A program made the translations under genes and the position numbers. Below are positions 44,606-54,168 of a stretch of 64,000 bases of DNA, piece by piece. The notes beneath the pieces are model-generated. The model was not told where the DNA came from, did no database searches, and saw only the letters and a program-made list of their open reading frames with translations. The DNA comes from Postechiella marina (lineage in GTDB: Bacteria > Bacteroidota > Bacteroidia > Flavobacteriales > Flavobacteriaceae), in contig NZ_BAABCA010000003.1 of the NCBI RefSeq assembly GCF_039538365.1, positions 434,001 to 498,000 on the forward strand. Direction: 5' to 3'. Numbering within the stretch: the first letter of the stretch is position 1; every line of letters starts with the position of its first letter.

Positions 44606-47146
44606 ATGATTAAAAACATTTTTACAACTCTATTTATTGCTATTTGTTTGTTTTCTTGTCAAGAAAAAACAACAAATTCTGACGGTTCTTTTAACCGTGA
44701 GGCCGATTTTAATTTCGATTGGAAATTTCAACTACAAAAAGACACTACTAAACTTACCAACGTACCTCTACCCGATGCAAATTGGAGAGACGTAAGACTT
44801 CCCCACGATTGGAGTGTAGAATTCTCTTTTGATAAAACGCTAGAAGGGTGCACAGGCTATTTACCTGGAGGAGTTGGTGTGTATCAAAAACATTTTGAAA
44901 CCCCTAAAGATATTAGCGAAAAAAGTGTTTATGTATTATTTGATGGTGTATATAACAACGCTAAATTTTGGTTAAATGGCAAAAGTTTAGGAGAGAATCC
45001 TTACGGTTATTCTCCTGTTTATTTTGATTTAACAACGCTTTTAAATAAAGATAAAGAAAACATACTAACAGTTCATGTAGACCATTCAAGATATGCAGAT
45101 TCTCGCTGGTATACAGGTAGTGGTATTTACAGAAATGTAAAACTAATTACTCTTAACAAACTACACATTCCTATTTGGGGTACGTTTGTGTCTACTCCAA
45201 TAGCCACAAAACAAAAAGCCTCTATTCATTTAGAAACTACAGTAAAAAATCAATTAGCAGCTAACGAAAATTTCACCTTATCTACTAAAATTTTAGACGA
45301 AAAAGGTAATCAAGTTGCTTTAAGTGAAGAACAATTAAATATAGAAGCTAATAAACAAAATACCTTCTCTCAAGATTTTTCGCTAGCTAATCCTAAATTA
45401 TGGGACACCGAAAACCCTAACATGTACAGCGCAGTAACTTCTGTTATTCAAAAAGGTAAAGTATTAGACACATACACAACTCCTTTTGGCATTCGAAGCT
45501 TACGCTTTGACGCTAAAACTGGTTTTTATTTAAATGAAGTCGCTACAGAAGTTAGAGGTATTTCTATTCACCATGATGGTGGTTTAGTTGGTGCTGCTGT
45601 ACCAAAAGGAGTTTGGAGAAGACGTTTTGAAAAACTTAAAGCTTGTGGCGTTAACGCAATAAGAACAGCTCACAATCCGTATTCTAAAGAGTTTTTAGAT
45701 TTATGTGACGAAATGGGAATCTTGGTACAAGATGAGTTTTTTGATGAATGGGATTACGCGAAAGACAAAAGAAAAAACTACCACGATCGTAGCACAGATT
45801 ACATTACTAGGGGTTATGTAGAGCATTTTCAAGAATGGGCTAAAAGCGACTTAACACGCACCATGTTACGCGATAGAAATCACCCAAGTGTATTTCAATG
45901 GAGTATTGGAAACGAAATTGAATGGACTTATTTACATTACAGATACGATACTGGTTTTTGGAAAGATCCAAACAATCCACAGGCATCTGGTAAATATTGG
46001 GGAAGCGAGCCTATTTTAACGCCAGAACAAATAAAAGCAAACTACGATGCTGCCGAAAAAGGAGAGCATATATTAACAGAAACTGCACATAAACTAGCAA
46101 AATGGACTAGAGAACTAGACCCAACTAGAGTTGTTACAACCAATATGGTAGTACCACAAACAAGTATGGTAAGTGGCTATGCAGACGCTGTAGATATTTC
46201 TGGATTTAGCTATAGAAATAAAGATATTGCATGGGCTAAAAAACACTGGCCAGACAGACATATTACTATTAACGAAAACCCTGGTACTTGGGACGATTTA
46301 AAACATGTAATTGATAATCCGGGCGTATTCAGCCAATTTATGTGGACAGGAATTTCTTATATGGGAGAACGCGATGGAGATTGGCCTGCAAAAAGTGGTT
46401 GGGGAGACCTTTTAAATTTAGCTGGTTTTGAATTACAAGGCTGGAATTATTTTAAAAGTGTTTGGGTAGACGAGCCTCACCTTTCTATTGGTACTTTACC
46501 TATTGCAAAGTCTGGATTTAAACAAACCGGTATTTCTGGTCAACAGTTACCAGAAAACAGTAATGCTTATAAATGGAGAGACTCTAATATGCATTGGAAT
46601 TATAAAGAAGGAGAATCTGTGGTTGTAGAAGTTTGTACTAATTTCCCAGAAGTAGAATTATTTATAAACGATCGCTCTTTAGGTAAAAGAAAAATGGCAA
46701 ATAGCCCAGATAGGTTATTACGTTGGACCATTCCTTTTCAAGCAGGAACACTTACTGCAAAAGCAATTAAAGAAGGAAAAGAAATTACTACCCAATTAAA
46801 AACAACATCTAAAGCAACAAAATTAAACCTAACCGCAGATAAAACTAATTTAAAAGCAGATGGTTACGATGTATCTCATTTTGTGGTACAATTAGTTGAT
46901 AAAGATGGCTTAGCTGTAAAAACCGAAGATGCTAATATTGAATTCGAAATTATTGGCGATGCCAAACTACTAGGTGTTGATACTGGTATTAGCGAAAACA
47001 CACAAGACTTTCAATCTAACACTATTAAAACAGGAAAAGGCAGATGTTTAATGATACTTCAGTCCACTAAAAAAGCAGGAACAGTAAAAGTTATAGCAAA
47101 GGCTGAAGGATTTAAAAACCAAGAAATAACACTTCAAATTAAATAA
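44606..47146 (+). CDS. GH2 beta-galactosidase-like lipoprotein
   Basis: The 846-aa protein is a lipoprotein (LFSC, lipid Cys18) of GH2. An N-terminal sugar-binding sandwich (about 30-190; RLPHDWSVEFSF, GSGIYRNVKL) and an immunoglobulin-like domain (about 195-300) precede the TIM barrel, which contains RTAHNPYSKEFLDLCDEMG and acid/base Glu437 in IGNEIEW. Glu557 in TINENPGTW is the probable nucleophile. A C-terminal region (about 640-846) holds further beta-sandwich domains. It likely removes beta-linked galactose from oligosaccharides once the sulfatases have acted. A GH2 glucuronidase or mannosidase cannot be excluded by eye. It lies between sulfatases two and three. Confidence 0.88.
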   Translation: MIKNIFTTLFIAICLFSCQEKTTNSDGSFNREADFNFDWKFQLQKDTTKLTNVPLPDANWRDVRLPHDWSVEFSFDKTLEGCTGYLPGGVGVYQKHFETPKDISEKSVYVLFDGVYNNAKFWLNGKSLGENPYGYSPVYFDLTTLLNKDKENILTVHVDHSRYADSRWYTGSGIYRNVKLITLNKLHIPIWGTFVSTPIATKQKASIHLETTVKNQLAANENFTLSTKILDEKGNQVALSEEQLNIEANKQNTFSQDFSLANPKLWDTENPNMYSAVTSVIQKGKVLDTYTTPFGIRSLRFDAKTGFYLNEVATEVRGISIHHDGGLVGAAVPKGVWRRRFEKLKACGVNAIRTAHNPYSKEFLDLCDEMGILVQDEFFDEWDYAKDKRKNYHDRSTDYITRGYVEHFQEWAKSDLTRTMLRDRNHPSVFQWSIGNEIEWTYLHYRYDTGFWKDPNNPQASGKYWGSEPILTPEQIKANYDAAEKGEHILTETAHKLAKWTRELDPTRVVTTNMVVPQTSMVSGYADAVDISGFSYRNKDIAWAKKHWPDRHITINENPGTWDDLKHVIDNPGVFSQFMWTGISYMGERDGDWPAKSGWGDLLNLAGFELQGWNYFKSVWVDEPHLSIGTLPIAKSGFKQTGISGQQLPENSNAYKWRDSNMHWNYKEGESVVVEVCTNFPEVELFINDRSLGKRKMANSPDRLLRWTIPFQAGTLTAKAIKEGKEITTQLKTTSKATKLNLTADKTNLKADGYDVSHFVVQLVDKDGLAVKTEDANIEFEIIGDAKLLGVDTGISENTQDFQSNTIKTGKGRCLMILQSTKKAGTVKVIAKAEGFKNQEITLQIK

Positions 47147-47225
47147 AACATTTAAAATATATTCCCATAAATACAGGAATACATTTTAAACAAGTTAAAA
47201 ACTAATAAGTGTAAGTTAAACAAAG

Positions 47226-47305
47226 CACTATTTTTAGCATAGAATTTTCCGTAATTTGATAAAAATTTATCAAATTCCATGATTATGAAACTGCTAAAAA
47301 TAGTG
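47226..47305. promoter_or_regulatory. Nested inverted repeats around the third sulfatase start codon
   Basis: An outer perfect 14-bp inverted repeat (CACTATTTTTAGCA at 47226-47239, TGCTAAAAATAGTG at 47292-47305) encloses an inner perfect 11-bp repeat (AATTTGATAAA at 47253-47263, TTTATCAAATT at 47266-47276). The ATG at 47279 lies between the inner and outer right arms. As RNA this could fold and hide the start; as DNA the inner palindrome could be an operator. Confidence 0.6.
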
Positions 47306-48943
47306 TTTTTACTTTCCGTACTGTTTGGTTGTAAAACCAAAGAAACACCAAAAGAAACACAACCAGCAAAAAAGCCTAATATTTTATTTTTAGCCATTGA
47401 TGATTTAAGGCCCGAAATTGGCGCTTATGGTTCAGAAATTGCCATTACACCCAACCTAGACAAACTAGCAAGTCATGGTTTATTGTTTAATCGAGCATAT
47501 TGTCAAGAACCTATATGTAGCCCTTCAAGAGCTAGTTTAATGACGGGGTCAAGACCAGAAACTATTAACGTTATAGAGAACTTTACATATTTTAGAGAAG
47601 CCAATCCAGATATAGTAACTATCCCTCAACATTTTATAAAATACGGTTACGAAACTGTTCACACCGGTAAAATTTTCCATAAACCATCTTGGGCAGATAA
47701 CGAAAAATCTTGGAGTAGAAAGCCCGCAAACAATAAAATGACCATTAAAAAAAGTAGAACTCCTGGCGGTTACGCCCTACCAGAAAACCAAGAATTTTCT
47801 AAAAAAAGTACAGCAGAAGTTATTGCTAAATATGGAAAAAACGCACCAAGAAATGGCTTAGGAAAAGGTCCTGCATTCGAAAAAGCAGATGTCGAAGACA
47901 CCTTTTACGAAGATGGCTACAATGCAGAGTTAGCCATTGTTACCATGAAAGATATGCTTGCTAAAAACCCAAACAAACCTTTCTTTTTAGGAATGGGAAT
48001 GAAAAAACCACACTTAAATTGGTTAGCACCTAAAAAGTATTGGGATTTATACGATCCTTCAAAAATAAAATTAGCTACCCAAACAGAAGCTCCAGAAAAC
48101 GGAGCAACAATGGGGCTACATCCTTCTTTTGAATTAAGAGCGCGTTACGGTATACCAAAAAAAGGACCAATTAACGACGAGATGGCAAGAACCCTTAAAC
48201 ATGCTTACTTAGCTTGCGTAAGCTACATTGATGCCCAAATTGGTAAGATGATTGATGCCTTAGACGAAGCTGGAGTAAGAGATAACACGATAATAATTGT
48301 GTGGAGCGACCATGGTTGGCATTTAGGGGATATGGGCATTTGGGGAAAGGCCACTAATTATGAAATTGGTACACGTGTACCACTAATGATATGGACACCA
48401 AATATGCCTGCAACAACTAGAGGTAAAAAATCTGATGCTTTAGTAGAATTAGTAGACATATATCCAACTTTATGCGAATTAGCAGGAATAGAGTTACCAA
48501 ACCATTTAGAAGGTCAAAGTTTTGCACCTCTATTGGACAGTCCAGATAAAATATGGAAATCTGCTGCATTTAGTCAGTTTCCAACTCCAGCTTTAAGAGA
48601 ATGGGCTGCAAACCCTTTATCGCAAGGTATGCGAGAAACCTATTTTGGGCCATTAATTGAAGAGGTAGAAGGAAAAATTAAAACTCAACTAAAAAATAAA
48701 TGGGATCGCGATTTGTTCGAAAACAGATTAATGGGCTATAGCATGCGCACAGAGTATTATAGAATGATTGTTTGGAAAGACTATACTAAACCAGAAAGTA
48801 AACCTTTATTTATAGAACTATACGACCATAAAAACGACCCTACAGAAACTGTAAATATTGCAGATAAAAACCCAGAATTAGTTGCAAAACTTTTAAAACA
48901 ATTTAATAAAGGATGGAAAGGCAATAAAGCGGTTTTAAACTAG
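47279..48943 (+). CDS. S1 sulfatase, iduronate-2-sulfatase-like, lipoprotein
   Basis: The 554-aa protein has a lipoprotein signal (VLFGC, lipid Cys18) and all S1 sulfatase motifs: LAIDDLRPEIGAYGS (metal Asp pair), CSPSR with formylglycine precursor Cys80, HTGKIFHKPSW near 127 and WSDHGWHLGDMGIWGK near 342. The IDDLRPE form marks the iduronate-2-sulfatase-like branch (S1_7 or a neighbour). It probably removes a particular sulfate from galactan oligosaccharides. The start may be the ATG at 47279 or the one at 47285; both lie within nested inverted repeats. It is the last gene of the locus and converges with the minus-strand Bat cluster. Confidence 0.9.
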   Translation: MIMKLLKIVFLLSVLFGCKTKETPKETQPAKKPNILFLAIDDLRPEIGAYGSEIAITPNLDKLASHGLLFNRAYCQEPICSPSRASLMTGSRPETINVIENFTYFREANPDIVTIPQHFIKYGYETVHTGKIFHKPSWADNEKSWSRKPANNKMTIKKSRTPGGYALPENQEFSKKSTAEVIAKYGKNAPRNGLGKGPAFEKADVEDTFYEDGYNAELAIVTMKDMLAKNPNKPFFLGMGMKKPHLNWLAPKKYWDLYDPSKIKLATQTEAPENGATMGLHPSFELRARYGIPKKGPINDEMARTLKHAYLACVSYIDAQIGKMIDALDEAGVRDNTIIIVWSDHGWHLGDMGIWGKATNYEIGTRVPLMIWTPNMPATTRGKKSDALVELVDIYPTLCELAGIELPNHLEGQSFAPLLDSPDKIWKSAAFSQFPTPALREWAANPLSQGMRETYFGPLIEEVEGKIKTQLKNKWDRDLFENRLMGYSMRTEYYRMIVWKDYTKPESKPLFIELYDHKNDPTETVNIADKNPELVAKLLKQFNKGWKGNKAVLN

Positions 48944-49023
48944 TATAAAAGAGCAATTCTTTTAAAGAGATTGTTTATTAATAGCATAGTATATCGTTAA
49001 AAGTAGTTTTAGTCTCTTCTTCT

Positions 49024-49491
49024 CTATGGATAATCTACTTTTAACTTTCTTCTGTCTAAAAATGCTTTAGAAGTTTCCCAAATAGCAGGAGAATAGATAA
49101 AACTAGCAGAATATTCAAACTCTATAATTTTGCCAGATTTTAGTTTTTCTTTACCTATTAAATAGTAACTGTCTCCTACGTGATTACTAAAATATTTTTT
49201 TGCTGAAGTAAAAAATATTGTATCTCCTACGTTATATTTTTTTACTACTGTCTTATCCTCTTGTAAAGTACTAACATCTATAAAATACTCTTTAAATCTA
49301 TTAGAATTTAAGTCTCCTCGTTTTAATACCGATGCCTGTTTAACTATAAGAGGTTTATTTATATAAGCTTTAAAATTTGCAGTATTAGAAACATCAGTTG
49401 TAGAGGAGTAAGCTAAAAACCAAAGTAATAAACCAATAAATACAAGTATTGAAATTACTAGAACCAGCATAATTTTTTTTAGCTTGTTCAT
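49024..49491 (-). CDS. Small membrane-anchored protein of unknown function
   Basis: I do not recognise a family for this 155-aa protein. It has one N-terminal membrane helix (about 7-28) followed by a soluble, probably periplasmic, beta-rich domain (KPLIVKQASVLKRGDLN, YNVGDTIFFTSAKKYF, YYLIGKEKLKSGKIIEFEY). It begins 28 nt after batE on the same strand and may be the last gene of the Bat transcript. No catalytic motif or cysteine is visible. Confidence 0.7.
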   Translation of the reverse strand: MNKLKKIMLVLVISILVFIGLLLWFLAYSSTTDVSNTANFKAYINKPLIVKQASVLKRGDLNSNRFKEYFIDVSTLQEDKTVVKKYNVGDTIFFTSAKKYFSNHVGDSYYLIGKEKLKSGKIIEFEYSASFIYSPAIWETSKAFLDRRKLKVDYP

Positions 49492-49519
49492 ATTTTTATG
49501 CTATTCTTAATAAAAACCA

Positions 49520-50269
49520 TTAAAGTGCTTTAATATCGTCTGCAGATATCCATCCTGTTTTTCCGTCAGACAGCTTAATTTTATTCCATTCTTTAATAGA
49601 ATCTAGTACCTGTACTTTGGTACCTTCGTGTAATCTAAAAGACTCTTCACTGCGTTTATTAGGTTCGCTTTTAACCTTACTTTCTTGAGAAAAAACAATA
49701 GCAGGATTATCTTTTTTATCTAAATTATATTTATGAAAAGCTAATACTAAAGATATAACCATTAACAACAAAGACACATTGCTTACTATAAAAGCTAAAC
49801 GCTTTTTAACAGTAGAAAAAGAGAAATAATAAGCTAGAAATAATACCACAAATAAAAACGCGAAAGCTACTGCTAATTTTGCCCAACCATCAAAAGTAAA
49901 AGCATGTGTTATCTTTTTTCCAAGTTTAGTAAATCCTGTTTCTGGTAACACATCTATAGCATCAATAGTCATATTTTTTGCAAACGATAAGTTGTTTTTT
50001 ATATCTGCATCATTAGGGTCTAGCTGTAAAGCCTTTTCGTAATAATAAATACTTGGTGCAATATTATTTAATTTATAATGCGCATTCGCAAGGTTAAAAT
50101 AAACCTCGGCCGAGTGTTTTTTTGTTTTTAAAATAGCTTTATAAGCATCAATAGCTTGAGCATATTCGCCATCGTTATACAAAGTGTTTCCTTTTTCGAA
50201 TAACGCATCGTTTTGCGCCAAAGTTACAGTACTAAACAAAAATGCAAGGATGTATATTAGGTTTTTCAT
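49520..50269 (-). CDS. batE: BatE: TPR and SH3-domain aerotolerance protein
   Basis: The 249-aa protein has a signal peptide (1-18), three TPR-like units (about 20-90; NTLYNDGEYAQAIDAYKAIL, EVYFNLANAHYKLNN, YYYEKALQLDPND), two membrane helices (about 130-185) and a C-terminal bacterial SH3 domain (about 195-249; RLHEGTKVQVLDSIKEWNKI, TGWISADDIKAL). This is the known BatE arrangement. It starts 1 nt after batD. Bat proteins are envelope proteins first tied to oxygen tolerance in Bacteroides; their molecular role is not settled. The SH3 and TPR domains suggest protein or peptidoglycan contacts. Confidence 0.85.
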   Translation of the reverse strand: MKNLIYILAFLFSTVTLAQNDALFEKGNTLYNDGEYAQAIDAYKAILKTKKHSAEVYFNLANAHYKLNNIAPSIYYYEKALQLDPNDADIKNNLSFAKNMTIDAIDVLPETGFTKLGKKITHAFTFDGWAKLAVAFAFLFVVLFLAYYFSFSTVKKRLAFIVSNVSLLLMVISLVLAFHKYNLDKKDNPAIVFSQESKVKSEPNKRSEESFRLHEGTKVQVLDSIKEWNKIKLSDGKTGWISADDIKAL

Positions 50270-50270
50270 C

Positions 50271-52046
50271 TTAACGTGCTTGTTTATCTATTAAAGAAAT
50301 GGTTTGTGCTGCTTTATTGTAATCTTCTTGCATTGTTACAATGGTTATTGGCGTATAACGTGCCAGTTCGCAACTTTCTAGAATAGCATTAAAATCTTTT
50401 ATAACCTCGGCTTCTACACCTTTTTCGGTTAATAAAACTTGAATTTTATCTTTACTTAAATCACTTGTTTCTATATGCAATTTGGCTTTTAAATAATTAT
50501 GCAATGCTTTTTCTAAGGCTATATAAAAAGCTTCTTTTTTACCTAAGGCTTTCTTGGCATTACTTAAATATTTCTTTGCCAGTTTATCGGCTTTTCTTAT
50601 TCTGTTACCAAATACATCGGCATCTCTTGTCGCTTTCTTTTTTCTAATAATTATAGCTATAGGAATTACTAAAAAAGGCAACAACAAAGCACTCCAAAAT
50701 AAAGGTGTTTTAAAAAAATAGTTTTGCGATATAGATTCAATATTGGTTTTAGTTTTAATAAAAGCAAACTGATCGTTATTTAAAACAACACGCTGCTTTG
50801 CACTACCTATACTGGTTTCTTCACCTGTTTGTACCGCATTATTTAATGGTCCTTCTAATACATCTATAACAATTTCTTTAGACGATAAACGTTTGTAGCT
50901 TTCTGTTTTTAAATCGAAATAAGAAAAAGAAATATTAGGGATAGGGTATTTACCTTTATACTGAGGCACTACGGTATAAGTATCTGAAATACTACCTTGC
51001 ATACCCGATAAATTGGTTCTTACATTTTCTACATGTTCTGGTTCGTAAACCTCTAAAGAACTTGGTAACGCTATTTTAGGTAAGTTAAATAATTTTAAGT
51101 TTCCTTTTCCTTTAACCTCAACTTTAGTTTGTAAAGACTCTGATGCGTTTAATTCTGTTTTACTTGTAGAAACATTAAAAGAAAAATCGCCTACTGCACC
51201 AGTAAAATCTATAGGCTTACCAGCTTCTGGTAATGGTTTTACATTAATTGTCTTATTACCTGCAGATACGGTTTTATGCACACGCGTCATCATGCGGTTA
51301 CCAAAAATATCGCGTCTATTTGATGGTACTTGTACCGTAATATCTAGACTTAATGGCTCTATATTTAATTTCCCTGTTTTTTGAGGATACAAAACCGCTT
51401 TTCTTAACACTAAAAACCGGTATTCTTCGCCTTTATAGGTACCGTTTTCTACCTTTTGCCCTTTAGTGTCTATCGTTTGGCTCCAAAAATCGTTGTATCT
51501 GGGACTGTCAATTTCGTGCCAATTATCTACACCTGTACTTGGCGAGACATACAATTTATAAACTACAGTTATAGCCTCGTTTAAATATGGGTTAGATTTA
51601 GAAACCTCTGCAACTAAATGAATTGTTTCTGACGCTATATAATTAGGGTCGTTAGGATCTTTTGGTTTATCGATAGCAGCTGTTACTACTACTTTTATAG
51701 GTGTTGTTTTATAGGTTTCGCCATCTATAACTATGGTTGCTTGTGTAATAGTAAAATTACCTCGTTTTTTGGGCGCTAAAAAATAACTGTATGTTTTTTT
51801 AAACGACCTAACTCCATTAATCCACGAATTACTAACCGATTGATTTGGGCCTCCAACAACTGAGAATCCTGAAAAACTTGGCGGATTAAAGTTATCGCCA
51901 TCTTTATTCATTTCAAAATCTACACGCAATCGTTCGTTTATACCAAGCTTACTTTTACTAACCTTTGCTTCAAATTTTACTTGCGAAAAAGCAAAACTTG
52001 TTGCAAACAAGAGTAATAATATAGATACGTACTTTTTCAATTTCAT
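50271..52046 (-). CDS. batD: BatD family envelope protein
   Basis: The 591-aa protein has a signal peptide (1-21, ending FAFSQ), a long BatD (DUF7507-like oxygen-tolerance) beta-sandwich array (about 22-440; RLRVDFEMNKDGDNFNPPSF, AAIDKPKDPNDPNY, FDLKTESYKRLSSKEI), one membrane helix (about 445-467; FWSALLLPFLVIPIAIII) and a cytoplasmic helical tail rich in Lys. It therefore spans the inner membrane with a large periplasmic part. The neighbours batC (54 nt) and batE (1 nt) place it in the Bat operon. Confidence 0.88.
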   Translation of the reverse strand: MKLKKYVSILLLLFATSFAFSQVKFEAKVSKSKLGINERLRVDFEMNKDGDNFNPPSFSGFSVVGGPNQSVSNSWINGVRSFKKTYSYFLAPKKRGNFTITQATIVIDGETYKTTPIKVVVTAAIDKPKDPNDPNYIASETIHLVAEVSKSNPYLNEAITVVYKLYVSPSTGVDNWHEIDSPRYNDFWSQTIDTKGQKVENGTYKGEEYRFLVLRKAVLYPQKTGKLNIEPLSLDITVQVPSNRRDIFGNRMMTRVHKTVSAGNKTINVKPLPEAGKPIDFTGAVGDFSFNVSTSKTELNASESLQTKVEVKGKGNLKLFNLPKIALPSSLEVYEPEHVENVRTNLSGMQGSISDTYTVVPQYKGKYPIPNISFSYFDLKTESYKRLSSKEIVIDVLEGPLNNAVQTGEETSIGSAKQRVVLNNDQFAFIKTKTNIESISQNYFFKTPLFWSALLLPFLVIPIAIIIRKKKATRDADVFGNRIRKADKLAKKYLSNAKKALGKKEAFYIALEKALHNYLKAKLHIETSDLSKDKIQVLLTEKGVEAEVIKDFNAILESCELARYTPITIVTMQEDYNKAAQTISLIDKQAR

Positions 52047-52100
52047 TTTTACTTTTAATAAATTCCTTTATGTAGTAGGCTCACAAAAAAAGAAGCTTTT

Positions 52101-52988
52101 TTACCAATCTTTTTCTGTTTTTACTTTAACACCTTTTTGTTTTTCAGCATTCATTTTTTCTTGAACTTTTTGTTCTTGATTATTCATAGCTTCCAAAAGG
52201 CTTTTTATTTGCTGAGGTGATAATTGTCCTGGTTTAGGCTGTGGCTTTTGCTCGTCTTTCTTTTCGTCTTTATCTCCTTTATCTTCTTTCTCATCTTTAG
52301 GGTCTCCCTTATCATCTTTTTTATCTTCGTCTTTCTTCTCGTCGTCTCCCTTATCTTTATTCTCGTCCTCTTTATCTTGATCGTCTTTATTATCCTGATC
52401 CTTATTATCCTTGCTATCCTTGTCTTTATTCTCTTTATTTTCGTCTTGTTTATCCTTACTCTTGTCTTTGTCTTCTTTATCTTTATTATCCTTATTCTCG
52501 TCGTCTTTATTTTCGTCTTGCTTCTTATCTTCTTGCTCCTTTTGCTTTTTCTTTGCTAAGGCTAAATTATAACGCGTTTCTTCGTCTGTTGGGTTATTTC
52601 TTAAAGCATTTTTATAAGCTTCAACCGCTTCTTTGTAATTTTCGTTTTTCATTAAAACATTTCCCATATTATGAAATGCTTTATGGCGTTCTGCTTTAGA
52701 TGTTGCGCCTTTTGCTGCTTGTTGATGCCTATACAAAGCTTCTTCATAATTTCCTTTTTCGTAATACGAATTACCTAAATTATAAGCTCCCGTTACTGCT
52801 AAAGGCTGATTAGATAAAGCCTTTCTATATTCTATTTCGGCCGATACAAAATCGTCATTACTAGCTAAGTTATTTGCTTCGTAAATATGATTATTTGCCT
52901 TTTTTATAGCTAACAAAGCCTCTTTATCTTGCGAAAAAGAAAGCGACGTAACTAATGCCATTGTTGCTAAGACTATTTGTTTTATCAT
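52101..52988 (-). CDS. batC: BatC: TPR protein with extreme Lys/Asp/Glu/Asn-rich tail
   Basis: The 295-aa protein has a signal peptide (1-20), three TPR units (about 22-145; AVTGAYNLGNSYYEKGNYEEAL, HNMGNVLMKNENYKEAVEAYKNAL) and then about 105 residues made almost only of K, D, E, N and Q (about 147-250), ending in a conserved segment around LSPQQIKSLLEAMNNQEQKVQEKM. The charged tail is of low complexity and is probably disordered or coiled. Signal and context place it in the periplasm. It lies between batB and batD. Confidence 0.85.
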   Translation of the reverse strand: MIKQIVLATMALVTSLSFSQDKEALLAIKKANNHIYEANNLASNDDFVSAEIEYRKALSNQPLAVTGAYNLGNSYYEKGNYEEALYRHQQAAKGATSKAERHKAFHNMGNVLMKNENYKEAVEAYKNALRNNPTDEETRYNLALAKKKQKEQEDKKQDENKDDENKDNKDKEDKDKSKDKQDENKENKDKDSKDNKDQDNKDDQDKEDENKDKGDDEKKDEDKKDDKGDPKDEKEDKGDKDEKKDEQKPQPKPGQLSPQQIKSLLEAMNNQEQKVQEKMNAEKQKGVKVKTEKDW

Positions 52989-53063
52989 TTTATTTCTAAT
53001 ATAAAAAACCTTGTTATTTTTCTTCGTTAAATATTTTATAAATGTTTCGCTTCTGCAGATTTA

Positions 53064-54104
53064 CTAAAAATTCTCATTAAATAAATTCAGTTTTTTCAGC
53101 CAAGCAGTTTTACGTTCTAACAAGAACACATCTAATAATAAAAAGAATATTCCGAAACCTAAAAACCATTGAAACTGATCTTTAAAATCGGCAAATTGTT
53201 TAGCTTCAAACTCGGTTTTATCCATACTATTTAATATTTCGCGAATGCTTTCTACCACATTATCTGTGTTTTTACCATTTATATAGGCGCCATTTCCCTC
53301 TTCTGCAATACCTTGCAAAGTTTCTTCGTTTAATCGGGTAATTACCGTTTCGCCTTGTCCATCTTTTTTATAACTCTGTACAATACCGTTTTTCTTAATT
53401 GGTATTGGGCCTCCTTTTAAATCGCCCACACCAATTGTAAATATTCTTATACCTTCTTTATTTGCTTCTTCTGCAATAGATACAGCTTCTTCTGTATGGT
53501 CTTCTCCATCAGAAATAATAATTAGCACACGATTGGTTTGCTCTTCATTATCGAAATAAGTTTTTGCTAGCTTAATAGCCTCACTAATTGCTGTACCTTG
53601 AGACGATAGCATATCGGTATTCATGTTGTTTAAAAACATTTTTGCCGAGGCATAATCTGTTGTAATTGGTAATTGCGGAAATGCTTTACCTGCATAGGCT
53701 ATAATACCAACTCGGTCACTTGCTAAATTATTTACAATTTGTGTTACTAACTGTTTAGATTTTTCTAAACGGTTTGGCGCAATATCTTCGGCCAGCATAC
53801 TTTTTGACACATCGACAGCAAAAACGATATCGACACCTTCTCTTTTTACGGTTTCTAATTTTGTGCCATTTTTAGGGTTAACTAAAGCCATAGATAAACA
53901 TGCAAAAGCCAAACAAAGCACTATAACTTTTAAAATAGATTTAAAAAAAGACTTATTAGGGCTTAACCTATTAAGCATCTGCTTATCTGCAAATTTTTTC
54001 TGCGCACTTCGCTTCCAAATTTGAAGTAATAGAAACAACACCACAACCACAGGAATGATTAGCAACGTCCAAAACCATATTTTTTCTTCTAGTAAATCAA
54101 ACAT
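53064..54104 (-). CDS. batB: BatB: von Willebrand A-domain membrane protein
   Basis: The 346-aa protein has two N-terminal membrane helices (about 10-30 and 58-77), a VWA domain (about 90-290) with an intact MIDAS motif DVSKS at 98-102, and a C-terminal helix (about 315-335). The VWA domain faces the periplasm in the usual topology. BatB is thought to form a complex with BatA, whose gene lies 64 nt upstream. The arrangement moxR-DUF58-x-batA-batB-batC-batD-batE is complete here. Confidence 0.92.
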   Translation of the reverse strand: MFDLLEEKIWFWTLLIIPVVVVLFLLLQIWKRSAQKKFADKQMLNRLSPNKSFFKSILKVIVLCLAFACLSMALVNPKNGTKLETVKREGVDIVFAVDVSKSMLAEDIAPNRLEKSKQLVTQIVNNLASDRVGIIAYAGKAFPQLPITTDYASAKMFLNNMNTDMLSSQGTAISEAIKLAKTYFDNEEQTNRVLIIISDGEDHTEEAVSIAEEANKEGIRIFTIGVGDLKGGPIPIKKNGIVQSYKKDGQGETVITRLNEETLQGIAEEGNGAYINGKNTDNVVESIREILNSMDKTEFEAKQFADFKDQFQWFLGFGIFFLLLDVFLLERKTAWLKKLNLFNENF

Positions 54105-54168
54105 ATAACAACTCTAAAATTCTATTTTTAATACTTTTTTTCGCTTTCGCGGATATAGCAAAATACTT

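Noticed and set aside
47152..47397. Minus-strand open frame across the third sulfatase start
   Set aside because: It overlaps the sulfatase signal peptide and the nested inverted repeats, and its translation is not protein-like.
52224..52559. Hydrophobic plus-strand open frame of 111 codons
   Set aside because: It is the exact antisense of the Lys/Asp/Glu-rich tail of BatC, whose codons read as Phe/Ile/Leu/Val on the other strand.
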